This document shows positions 22,055 to 34,400 of a stretch of DNA of 64,000 nucleotides, piece after piece. The stretch covers positions 47,650,573 to 47,714,572 of the forward strand of contig CALNVZ010003426.1 of assembly GCA_940671915.1 (NCBI GenBank), written 5' to 3'. The translations under genes were made by a program, and so were the position numbers. Below the pieces are notes generated by a model. It saw nothing but the letters and a program-made list of their open reading frames with translations, was not told the DNA's origin and did not search any database. This DNA comes from Paracentrotus lividus. Taxonomy: Eukaryota > Echinodermata > Echinoidea > Camarodonta > Echinidae. Every line of letters begins with the position of its first letter. Within the stretch, counting starts at the first letter, position 1.

Positions 22055-22355
22055 CAGCGTTGCCAGGTTCAAGAAGTCAGATTATCGTACCAGAGCCTCA
22101 TAATTATCGCTTTTTTAGCCAAAATTATCGTACATGCAAGATTCAGTGGCAATTTGCAAAAAAAAATCCATCCCTCATTGGGTGATGAGCTCGAACCAGT
22201 TTTAACTGATTTTCCCTATAGATTAGTATTATCTGATAAAATGTGCAAAATTATAGTACATTTGCCATTTTTTGCCATTATTGATCATACATCGTATAGA
22301 GGGTCAAATTATCGTACAAATAAATACAACAATTATCGTACGGCTGGCAACGCTG
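22055..22355. mobile_element. hAT-type element packed with ATTATCGTAC words
   Basis: The ends are CAGCGTTGCCAG and CTGGCAACGCTG. A perfect 8-bp target duplication AACTTGAT flanks it (22047-22054 and 22356-22363), the hAT hallmark. Inside, the word ATTATCGTAC or a close variant occurs about six times. 301 bp, no transposase, so it depends on an enzyme encoded elsewhere. Confidence 0.88.
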
Positions 22356-22399
22356 AACTTGATATATTAAATGCACAGGAGAAATACTATTTTTTTTTC

Positions 22400-22553
22400 A
22401 CATTCCATGAAAAAGCAGCTAGTAAGTGATGACACAAATCAAAACTTGGTTATTCTTTGGTGGATTTTAATTAACCCTTCACTCATATCATTTTCTCTCA
22501 TATTTCTGCTATTTTTTTTCTTCAATACACTTATAGGGTGAACTTCCCCTTTA
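22400..22553. repeat. Half copy of the AAAGGGGAAGT fold-back family
   Basis: Its right end GGTGAACTTCCCCTTT and the internal TTCACTCATATCATTTTCTC match the right arm of the element at 15050-15562. The left arm is missing. Confidence 0.65.
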
Positions 22554-22784
22554 ACAAAATAATGTATTAAGTTGGGCATTTGTATTTTGTTGAACAAAAT
22601 TCTCGCATATCACAAGGCATATACATGCAACACCCATGTTCCTTCCATGAGAGGCACAGAGAGATCAACAGAAAATATTCAAGAATGAGATTTGAATGAA
22701 GAGAATAACACTCTGCAGCCTCACAATGGAATGAAACAATGACAACATCAACTAATCTGGGGCAGAACAAAAGGCAAACTCTAT

Positions 22785-22940
22785 GGCCCATATTCTGCTA
22801 CGAAGACCGAGTTTGTATGCGTTACCGTACAAACCTATTGTGCGATCCGCATCAGACAAAAGGATCCCACAACCGGGCACAATAGCTTTGTACCAACTTG
22901 CGACGCATACAAACTCGTTCTCCATAGTAGAATATGGGCC
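22785..22940. mobile_element. 156-bp palindromic element, GGCCCATATTCTGC ends
   Basis: Second member of the family at 15981-16133: inverted ends GGCCCATATTCTGCTACG and TAGTAGAATATGGGCC, with the central segment inverted relative to the first copy. Non-coding. Confidence 0.82.
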
Positions 22941-23099
22941 TATGAGCATCAGTTTGTGCCGGGGGACATAAATGTCATGATTGAGCCATATGAGGGCACA
23001 GGTATTGTGAAAAGCAAGAATTGAATAAACACAAAGCATCAACGTTTGCGAAATTTTGAGCCGACACATTTTAAATGAACACATGGATTACATAATTGC

Positions 23100-23480
23100 C
23101 ATTTTTATTCTTTGATTAATCACACATTTTTGTTGACATGGCACAAAAACTTCAATCTTGCACAATGTATATTGTCTGGTTATTACAAAAACCTCACATA
23201 TACATTGTACCATTTGACAGAGTAAGCCTACTAGTAACTGTCACATACATTATTGTTGGAATGTCACATAAACTTTAACCCTGCACAATGAATATTGTTT
23301 AATCATTACAAAACATCAAATGTACCATTTGCAAGAGAAATAATCACACACATTGTTGTGGCAATGGCACAAATGCTTCAATCTTGCACAATGTATTCGA
23401 TCATTACAAAAATATATAATACATTGACTATTTGCGAGAAAAATTACCACACATATTTTGGAAAGGAGCAGTGTATCATT
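23100..23480 (+). repeat. Tandem repeat, about 100-120 bp units, three copies
   Basis: Units carry ATTGTTG...GGCACAAA...CTTCAATCTTGCACAATGTA. Copies start near 23129, 23250 and 23351. Non-coding. Confidence 0.75.
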
Positions 23481-23660
23481 ACCCTGATATAATACAATGA
23501 TCATGATTTGGTCAATGCAATTCATCAATATCTTTCTATTTGCATGAAAACCTTTCACACACAAATAAAAAAAAAAAATAAAAACATAATTAGCTGCAGT
23601 GAGGTTGCTTATCATGAATACAAGTCACGTACATGTACATGTCATAAAAAAGATGGAACA

Positions 23661-24226
23661 TATCCTGCATACAAAAGTTAAGTATATATATGAATTACAG
23701 TTTACTAAACACATGATTACTTATTTTCATTGAAATTAAATATTTTAATCCTTTATATTCATGTTCCTATTTTCTTGAGTCAAAACAACCAATATGTCAC
23801 TGGAAATTTATACTACAACTACCTGCATCCCATAAAGATTCAGGGCTGTTCAAACACACTAGTAATATTTGATGTGCAATTCCTCAAAGGTAAATCAGTT
23901 TAAGTATGGTGAAAAGATTAAAATTCAACTTTTGTATCCTGCATACAAAAGATAAGGTATTAGAATGACAATTTTTTAAATTTATGATAACTTCTTTTCA
24001 TTGCAAATACATATTTTTAAAATCCTTTATATTCATATCCCCATATTGTTGGCTCAAAACAAACAATATGTCACTGGAAATTTATAGTACAACTACCTGC
24101 ATCTCGTAGAGATTCAGAGCTGTTCAATGATATAACACACTAGTAATATTTGATGTGTACTAGTAATTAAGTTTGTCGAACGTAATTCAGTTGAAGTATG
24201 GTGAAAAATGAATATCCAAATTCAAC
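23661..24226 (+). repeat. Tandem duplication, about 274-bp unit
   Basis: Two copies begin TATCCTGCATACAAAAG at 23661 and 23935. Both contain CAATATGTCACTGGAAATTT and ACACACTAGTAATATTTGAT. Non-coding, moderately diverged. Confidence 0.85.
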
Positions 24227-25078
24227 AATAAATAAAATTGTAGTGCATAGGTGCTGTACATTGTAAAATCCGCTGATCATATCGACAAAATATATTTTTG
24301 AAAACTGCAACTGACTATGGCACAATCATCATTATAATACAGAGTTCCAGCTTTCCAAATGAGGTATATCAATACAGAAATATCACTTTCATTCTTTTGT
24401 ATGTTGAAATATAAAAAAGAAATTCATCCAAAATCATTGAACTTGTTACATATAAAAAATACATGATGCAATATATTGTCCATTCATTGAAACGTTTTAT
24501 ACCCTACATGTTTCAATAAGTACATGAATTCTATAAAACATTTCAATGACAAATTTAAGTGTTTTTCTCTGCTACACTATTCATGCTTACATTTTGCTGG
24601 CCTATATGACCCTGCTACCTGCATGGAATGAGAAAGTGCTTAATACTGCGAATTGTGATTTTCAGTAAACAAATTGAAAAGAAACTAACTAAATAAAGGA
24701 GAATGAAAACCTAGGTACCAGTAAGATTGTATAAAACATTAAAAATGAAAGACACAGATCGACAAAAATTTGAGAAAAATTGACTAAATAATAAAAAAAA
24801 AAAAACTTATGAGCGCTTGAATGTTGAGATCACTAAAGGCTATGACATTCTCCCATTGGTAATAAAAGCAAGATGTGTGACGTCATGAGGCATAAGACCC
24901 CATTATTTTTGTACATTTTTTTTTACTTAAACTGTTTCTTTTCTCAATTACATTGGTAGATCAGGTATTCTTCTTTGTGGGATATTTCACCTACCCAATT
25001 GAAAGTTTGAAAAATAATACTTTTGTTATCGTCCTGAGAAGATGGGTTTCCTCTTGTATTGCACTTCTGTTTCTTTAA

Positions 25079-25362
25079 CCCTTTAGCATCTAGAGACTGT
25101 GTGAAAACTGTCAGCTTACTCCCTAGTGGAAATGGTTTGGCTGTGTTTGCATCAGGGTGTTGCAATAAGAAATACTCGTAAAACTTACTTTTTGCGCAGA
25201 ATCGCACAGGACACATCCCATGGGTAATGCACAACAGATGTAGTCATGTTTGATCACATATTTTTGATATTGTCATGACTATAGCATGTGTAAAACAGAT
25301 AATTTGGTGCGGTTTAGTGAGTAAGCTAACGGGCGGTCTTGGGCGGTTTAGGCGCTAAAGGG
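25079..25362. mobile_element. piggyBac-type MITE, second copy
   Basis: The ends are CCCTTTAGCATC and GGCGCTAAAGGG between TTAA sites (25075-25078 and 25363-25366). It is the inverse-orientation relative of 11974-12249, and the shared AGTAAGCT and TAAACCGC words run in the opposite direction. Confidence 0.85.
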
Positions 25363-25380
25363 TTAATCCCTGAGATATGA

Positions 25381-25446
25381 TTAGGTTTGGAAGTCCTTAG
25401 CCCCTCTTCTTCTTTCTACCATCAGATCCTCCATGTGTTTGATAGC
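25381..25446 (-). CDS. Terminal exon of the unidentified minus-strand gene
   Basis: The acceptor AATAG precedes GCT and the exon reads AIKHMEDLMVERRRGAKDFQT then TAA (25381-25383). It enters in phase 0, which fits the exon at 26067-26172. The highly charged end looks like a real C-terminus. Confidence 0.6.
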   Translation of the reverse strand, partial: AIKHMEDLMVERRRGAKDFQT

Positions 25447-28400
25447 CTATTACATAATGAAATGAAGTTGGAAGAGATAGTGCAATGCTTGTTAAATAAT
25501 TTGTGCTCTATAAAATTATAGCACAGTGACATAAAAATAATTAGGATATATAGTCAAAACTGCTTTGAATGTAAGAAATATCGTTCTTGATTGAATAATG
25601 AAACACTTTAACAAATTTTATTTGTCAAAAGAAAAATTGATCTTTAAGTTCAAGCAATATTTTGGAAGTACTGTTTTTCTACTTATACTATAGTGTATAC
25701 TATAATTCAACTTCCGTACTCATTTATTTAAGTAAAAAAGTACATTTATTTTTCTGGAAGATTAAAAAAAATGGCAAATTTCCTATGATTCAACATCCAT
25801 CCAAATTTTTATCTTTCGATATTAAAAGAGTATTGAAATTTAATGTAAACCTTGTACATTGTGAACCTATAGCAATTTATCCTGTATATCCAGGATAAAC
25901 TGGAAGCCTGACTGCTGAGAAGACAGCATTCTTCCAGAATCTTGGGGTAAAGGTAAAAGTTAACAAAATATAGGAGGGAAATCCCCCTTGTATTTCACTC
26001 ATCACTGCATTCTGAATAAACAAAAAACTTTAAGGAATTGAATGACTTGTGTCAGTTAATATTTACCCTCATTCCATTTCTCTTGGCAGCACCTCGGCAG
26101 AAGAGTTCCGCTATACGACCCAAAGCTCCAAACACCTTAACATCCATTCCTCCTCGCTGTGACATCATCGTCCTACATGGAAGGTGGAGCAAAACAAAGA
26201 ATGGGATACTACATTACATGTACAAAATTTTGGCTTCAGGACCCATATCCTGTTCATAATATAGGCTTTTCCGGTTAAGTTTAAACTATCTCCGATCAAT
26301 TTGACATTTCTTACAAGCACGTTCGTCCGGAATGTGATCGCGATTAAAAATCTGCAATCACATTCGTTTATGAGTAGCCAAAATCAAACACCGTTCAATC
26401 CATTTGCAAATTGCGCCGATGAATTTGACATTGTGAGCAGTTATATTCATGAATGGTCGCTTAAATTCGTCCATTCTTAAAATTCCTGTCTTCTGGGGCA
26501 TGCATATTCGAAATAACTATATAAAAATTAGCAATGTTAGGTTCGGCTAATATCCCATAAATTTGAACAATTATAAACAATCCTAATTTAGTCTATTACA
26601 TAAATGGGTAAATTGCCAATTAGTCTAAGCCCACTTTGACTAATACCCTTTTGGCCTCATCCCACATGGTTTAATATCATTTCATTTCTATTTACCATTT
26701 TGTCTAATTTCCAATTCTTCTAAAAGTCATTCCTTCTAGTATGTATTTTCTTGGTCTATCATCACTTGATTAATTCTAGTAGGCCTAAGAAATTAGTAAT
26801 ATACCTATATCCATTTCGGAATTAAACGAAAAATGCAATTAGACAATTTTGCTACTGGACGAATTTGTTATTTAACCAAATGGTCAATTGACCAAGTGAC
26901 AATTAGATCAAGACCAACTGGAGATTAGACCTAATAGCTGGTAGGCAGAGGTGGATCCAGGGGGTCGAGTAGGCCCCTCCTGCAAAAAAACAAAAAAACA
27001 AACAAAAGAAAGGGGGGAAGATGGACGATCAACTCCACTGACCAACTGAACCATACTCCTATGGGCGATACATAATGATGTTCATGTTAGAGATGAGAGA
27101 GATCGTCTTCGCCACATCCTGAACCATAACCCGCTAGAGACCCTAGTACAAAATGAAGAGACTTGGAAGCTCCTCTTCCAAACAAACCAAATGTAAGTAC
27201 CTCCACAATTAGTCGTAATTTAGATGGGATGCTCTTCCCCATGAAACTGGCAAATGACATCCCAAGACAGCGGAACTAGCAGAGGGTACTTGACAACAGG
27301 GCAAAGTATGCTGAATGGTTTATAATACAGCAAGGGGTTGTCGGAAGACCATTATTTATAGATAAACACGGCTATAACGTATGAACTCGCCGAACATACG
27401 GTCGTGCCTCCAGAGGCTAGCCAGCTCGAAGAGTGGTCAGCGGACAAAGAGGCAGAAACCTAAACATTACTCTGGCAATATCCCCTGATGTTTGATTGAT
27501 ACATCATACCATGGCGTAAGAGACTGTTACCAGAGAGGGCTTTGAAGGGTAGCTGTCATGTCCTAACATTGATGTGTGTCCTTGCTCTTTTGACACTCTG
27601 ATTCTTTTCAGGTCTGAGCGTATTCATGTTATGCTTAACATCCCCCAAAAACCTCAAGTGACTTATGATTCTCAAACTTAGAATCACATCTCTATGATCC
27701 TACGACTAATGTTAGTCATTGCAGGCTCTTTTGGAGATTTAGCTGTTTATGCCCAAAGCGATAGACATGCCATGCTTACATGTAACTTCCCCAAAACCCT
27801 CAAACGACTTGTGACCCTGAGACTTAGAATCACCTCTCTATAATCCTACAACTGAGACCTTGCTCTTTTGAAACAACCCCAAACGACTCGTGACCATTAG
27901 ATTTAGAGTCTCTGCTTTATCATATCATACCATTGATGTGAATCCTTGCTCTTCTGAAGCTCTGATTCTTCCCAAGCCTGAGCGTATTCATGCCATGTGA
28001 TATTCCTACTCTTTATCTTCATCATCTCTTCTCGGTGGTGGTACCAGCATTCCTCTTCCAATAGAATCGCATCTCTGTTGAAGACCGGAATCTACACAAA
28101 AGAGAAACAAATGTGGATTTTTCATTGTGGTGATTGAAAAACAAAAATAAAGTCAGAGGCTGCATTGCTCTACTGCAGCCTAATTAGCATTGAGACATAC
28201 AGTCAGCCTTGCCTATTAAAGTTGAATCTGTTCTTTTGGAAAAGAGGAAATATATGCAGCTTTGATTTAGCATAAATTGGACTTATGAAGGGTTAAAACA
28301 ACATAATATAAAGGGTCGTGTGTTATGAACTTGCCAACCAAATAGGGTGGTGCTGTTACGCTTTTTGCTATTTTCCAGCATTAATTTGTCAATATTTTCA

Positions 28401-31400
28401 AAAGTAAGAAAGTTCATGTAACAAATTTGATCTCATTTTGAAGCTATGTTACTGTGCTAGCTCCCTGTAAAGTTTCATTATTCTAGGTAACATTCTAGTG
28501 GAGTTACAATGGTTTAAGTTTTGGGGAGTAGGGGTGGTGCCAGAAGCGGAGATGCCTGTACAAAGTCAATGGGAACTTTTGCATTTTGTGGTTGATTTGG
28601 GGAAAACTTGAATAACTCGGCCAAATTTTGGCTTATGGTTATGCTTTATACCAGGAAATCACTGAACAATAGATTTGATGTTATAATAGTACCCTGGAAG
28701 ACTCAACAATCATTATTTGACCTAAAAATGCGATACCTCCTGTACAAAGTCATTAGGAAACAGAGGTATTGTAGTACCGTTGGGAAACTGCAAATCTCTG
28801 CCAACTTTTAATCTATGATTGTAAATTTAGCACCAAATTAAAGCTTATCAACTGCTTTATACCATCATATCACTTAAACCATATGTTTGATCGTGCAACA
28901 GTACTTGACAGGACCACCCCCTCGTGAATTTGAAAAAAAAAAAAAAAATATATTTTTCTTTCTAAAATTGTAAACCATTTAATGAAATATAAGTTGTTTG
29001 AAAGGTTTGAATATTATCTACATGTACCAGAATGGAATGATATTAATCATATTTGGGTGATTATTGATTACTTGATGATAAAAACAATGAAAATTAAAAA
29101 AAATATATAAATTTCTTGAAATTTTCTTGATAACTTTTTCATCTTACACCTGGTATAATTTTTCTAAGCAGATTTAGATTCCTTGAGGAATTTCCTTTCA
29201 GAAAATGTATAGTTTTATATATATATATATATATATATATAGTTTTTTAATATATATAGTTTTGATATTATAGGGCGTATACTTTTCGAGATACAGGTCC
29301 TTGAAGAGAAAATGAGCCGTTTGTAGTCAAATTGGCATGTAACGCAAAAGGCGGCGAACTTATAACACATGGCCAAAGAGGAGGAGACTTGAAAAGGCCT
29401 AATACGCTACTGATGCAAGTTGACTTCGTGAACGAGGTTTAATATATTTCTTGCTTACGTTTTTGAGGATTGAAGGCATTATATTTCTGCACACCATGAC
29501 TTTCTTCCAGTATTCCACTTCTTTTTCACGATCTGAGAAGTAAATCAGAATGGGGCAGAATTTCACCTACAAAATTGTAAGTACATTGACAAGACTTGAC
29601 AACTAAATGAAAGTACAAAATGTGTAATAGACTGATGTAAAATATAATTGGATCAATTGTGTTTCATTTTGACATCTTGATTGTGATGCAATATGGTGTA
29701 AATTTTCTTAAAGATACATGTACATGTAGATTACATTTGTCATATGTGATGCCCCTTGATAATATTGCACATATAAAGAAATAAACTTGTGCTCGTCCAA
29801 AACAAGTATAATCATACAGTTATCTAGTTTATTTATTCGGGGTCATCCCACAAGACCGACACCCACGAGACCGACGGCCCATTAGTCCGACACTAGACAA
29901 AAAAGGCCTATTAGACCGACGCTAGCAAATAAAGACCCATAAGACCGACGCTAGAACAAACAGGCCCACGAGACCGACACCACAATATTGTAGTGTCGGT
30001 CTCATGGGACTGTTTGATCTAGTGTCGGTCTAGTGGGCTGTCGGTCTCGTGGGCCTAAATTGTTTATAGTCGATCTCGTTGGCCTATTTACTTTACTGTC
30101 GGACTCGTGGGTCGTCGGTCTCGTGGGTGTCGGTCTTGTGGGCTGTAGGGGAGACTCAGGTTAGTTGAGCCACTTTTTGCTCAAGGTCACCTGGTGCCCA
30201 TGGGTGAAGTTTTTTTATGCTATTGAGGATTGGGATTGAAAGAGTAGTATGTTAGGCAAATTATAAATGGTATATCCCGAAAATAGCACTTTCGGTTTTG
30301 GAGCCCCGGGCAATAAAACAAAAAGTGTCAAGTGGCTCAACTAACACCAACACGCAGGTAAGTTGAGCCAAGGCGTTGGGTTAGTTGAGCCATGCGGCAT
30401 AAATCAATTTTTGGGGGCCGACTACCCCATCCCACAAGACACACATAAACACACACCCACACCCTCACATACACCAACTCACACGCATGCACGCACACAA
30501 TACGGTTACTTTTTGGTGCATTTATTTTTTTTCCCCTATTTTCGCAGGTATGTCCTTCATAAATAGTCTTGGGGCATGACAGATGCTTTTTTCCTGTTTA
30601 ATAATGATAACAAAATAGTTAATTCATGTAACACGCCATACAAACCCCAAAATATTCTTTTCAAAAATTTTAACCCATGTAGGCATAGGCTCAACTTACC
30701 CCATCGACAACGGCTCAACTAACCCCACACCTTATTTTTTTTACTAATTGGGGTGGAAAGTGAAATTCTTACTAGACTCAAATCTAATGATACGGTTAAA
30801 TTTATATACAATGATACTCCTTTCAACTGTAGTATGATAGTCTGTTAAATCTTTAGGGTGTCAAAAATATGAGCACACATGTCACTTTTCGCGGAAGTCA
30901 CTTTGACCAGCAAAAATCAAATTTTGTTGATTTTAACAAGCTTGTAGTCTGCACCCATGTATCAAATTCAGCATGTATGGTCCATCTATTATTATGTAAC
31001 AGGAGATGGAAGCATTATAAATTTTAAAATGGTCTTGACCTATTTAGAGGGAGTGGCTCAACTAACCCACTGGCTCAACTAACCTGAGTCTCCCCTACCC
31101 ATTTATTCAGAGCTCCCAAGTCTCACACATCTTGCGTGAGAATCACGCATTTCGGGTCCGTCTCACGATCTCACGCAGAACACCCGATTTCTCATGCAAA
31201 ATGAGAAAAAGTAGCATTATTATAGATTTTTTTACCATTTTGGAGTCTCAAAACCCTAAATATCGGCAGTTTTTTCACCCATCAATCCCTGCGAGTGCGA
31301 TGTTTTCATGCAGGTGACCGTTATATATGCAAGATCCCCCACTATGCATGTGGTGACCCGACATTTGCTCCTGCGACAATTGCTCCGGGCTTTATTTCGT

Positions 31401-34400
31401 CTAAGATATAGGGTTAGGGTTGGGGTTGTAATAGGGATTTATATTAGGTTTAGGGTTAGGTTTAGGGTAGGGTATAGTGTAAAGTCCCTGGTTGAGGTTA
31501 GTCATTCGATTAGTGTATGGAATTTATAGCGGAGCAATTGTCGCGGGAGCAAATGTCATGGATTCGTAGCATGTGCGCGCGCCTCCTTTGTGTACAGATT
31601 ACTACTGCGCGCCCGCACACATGTTGGAACGCGCGCCGCATGCGCACTGCTTTCAAACACGATGTGAATGATCTGACGCAAATTTTTTTTTTGAACTTGG
31701 CATCTCTGTTTATTTCGACTTTTTTCACAGTATCTATTTAGTTCAGCTTACTTTATATAGCCTTATTTTGGTTGTAAAATAAAAATCTAAATATATTAAC
31801 AAAGAGCCGAAGTCCTAATGGCGGTTATGAGGGGGGGGGGGGTTGAGCCTTACCATGATGATGTTCTCCACCTCACTTCCAAGACATCATCTTTTGTTGG
31901 ATACTGCGAAAAGAAAAATATTATCAAAATTTAAATTGCAAAATACAATTGACATTGTAAATATTAAAGATCTGCAAATGATATCAATAAACTATCAAAT
32001 ACATAAAACATTTAGACAATGATATGTCTAAAGTATGTAATTTGCACATCATTACCATTAAATAAAACAAATGCCTCTTTTAAAATGACTTCTGGTCTTA
32101 ATATTCATGAGGTGAATGAGCGTTACTTGACTGAAGTGAAAATATTTATGCTAATTCATAGAAAAGTCCAGTCAAATAAAGCCTAATGAAATTAATTGAG
32201 GATTACCCAATATGATAAGTGTTTAAATTATTTATTTAAAATTGATTTATGTATTAATTAATTTATTTATTGGATCAGGGTTCCGAGCATTTTAAGAAAA
32301 ACAATTCCCTGATTTTTCCCTGATGAAATCTAAATTTGCCTGGTAATTATTTAACCCATTTCCAGTTTCGCATGTTTTCTTTGTTGTCACTGTGAACAAT
32401 TTGCAGTATAAAACACTTGTGACTACCGAACTTTTTTGGTTTTTAACCAAACAAAATTCTCGACTTTCCCTGATTTTGAAGGATTATTATCAAATTCCTG
32501 ACTTTTCCCTCACTAGAAAAACAGAAAAAGAAAGAATTATTGGGGGGGGGGGGTAAAACTGTGATAAAATTACCTTTGTTAGATGAGTGTGGCATCACAA
32601 GATCAAGCGGAACACTGTAGACATGATTAAGCACTACCTCAAAAACCATTTTATTAAGAAGTGCAGATGACTCAGCGTGATGCATATGCGTGAATCAACA
32701 ATACATGCTAGTTTCGAAGCAATATTTTGATAGCGGAACGACATAAAGACAATCACGCCCAACCTCTGGCGCTGGCCGTCCTGGTGCTACAGCGCCTTCC
32801 CCAACTGGGCCTGGTCGGTCGAGTCTCCAACTCAAGATTCGGGTACCTTCCTTAAATAATTACGATGCAATGGAAATCTTCTACTTCAGCCTCAGGGATA
32901 GCCGAATGAAAATAATTCTTTCCAGTAAAGTAATTCTCTAAATCATGAAACCTTTGGACAATCCGGTCGCTAAATACGCGTGCAGTGGCCTGGAGTCACG
33001 TTTCATAATACTTTACTTATGATGGAATGCCACAATTGGCAATGTATGAATTTACCTTTTATTTATTCTTCTATTTATCAATAAATTTATTATTATTATA
33101 TCTAATAACTTACACCCCCAGAACCCCCCCCCACCAAAAAAAAAAAAAAAAAAATCACCGTCAATCAACAATCACTTTTGAATGTACATTTAGGCCTAAG
33201 AGGGATTAAATCAAATTTTAGAATTTGAGATCTCAACTCCCTAATTATTTTCCCTAAATTCTAATGTTAAAACAAATATTGGAAAGATGTTGGCTGTAAC
33301 ATAGCCTATCACGGATCGAAAATAAGTTTCTTTATTAGAATGGAGGAAAAAGTAACATCTTCATTAGCTTTTTTTCCTCCCATTGTAACATTACTTGTAA
33401 TGGCTGTGACCAACACTTTTTAAACATCCTTTCTTTGTTATTAATTTGATTTTTTCAAACAGTCATAACGAAGCTTCAATTATTTTCCACACTCTTCCAA
33501 ACCAACAGCTAGGTTGATTCTCCTACAAGAAGAGGGAAGAAGGAGAAGATACAAAGAGAAGAATGGTAGGATAAAACACAGGGGCGGTGGACTGTACCAT
33601 ACTGGAAGAAGAATGGAATAGCAAAGAGAAGAACTTAAATGCTCTCAAATTAATAATACGTGTCATGAACTTCACATGATACTTTGAAAAAAAAAGAGAC
33701 AAACAAACAAACAAATATACATCAGAATGAATTTATCATATTAGATGATTTTATAATGTGTCTATCAAAGTCAAATCCTGGGAAAGTTAATAAACCATTA
33801 GCAGTCGTGAGTTCAAGTGGCAAGAATAAATATTTGACAAGTCAGAGCATAGCCTTTTCTAATGCTATCTTTAGTGTTTATGATCCACATGCTTTAATCC
33901 TGCCCCCCACTCATGCACATACATATCTTAATACAAATCTTAAATACCCTCTGAAAATAAAGACGGGTATACATACTATGTTAGGTCCGAACACTTGATT
34001 GAATGTCTGTAGCATTTGAAAGGGTTCTGACTTTCAGTCTTGCAGATTTTTGTCTTGTAGGCAATCCTGACTGGGTTTTGGCCATCAGTACTTTTGGCCT
34101 TTTTATATGGCAACAGGCCACATTATTCTCAGTAAACACATGGGCACTATTCTATTTATTATTTTTTTTGGGGGGGGGGTGAGATTACACTTATAATGTA
34201 GGCTAAAAATAATCAGTACGGACAAACATCTTAGCAGCCCTTCTCCAGAATATTACATTCGTTTAACAGTTAGATCTTGACTCATGTATAAAGAAATCCA
34301 ACAAAAATCTCTTTATTATTACAGCAATGTGGTGTCAACAGAGTCGCCATAAGCCCTGATATAAGAAGATAGTTTTCTGGTAAATATCTCCTTTGGAAAT

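Noticed and set aside
29849-30145. CRISPR-like array
   Set aside because: Words are inverted between halves, spacers are AT-rich and irregular, and the DNA is animal; it is a fold-back array.
31408-31475. True interstitial telomere or chromosome end
   Set aside because: Repeats are few, degenerate and bounded by an inverted repeat, which points to an element interior.
31510-31741. Overlapping frames on both strands near 31.5 kb
   Set aside because: They start inside the inverted repeat with the telomere-like tract and match nothing.
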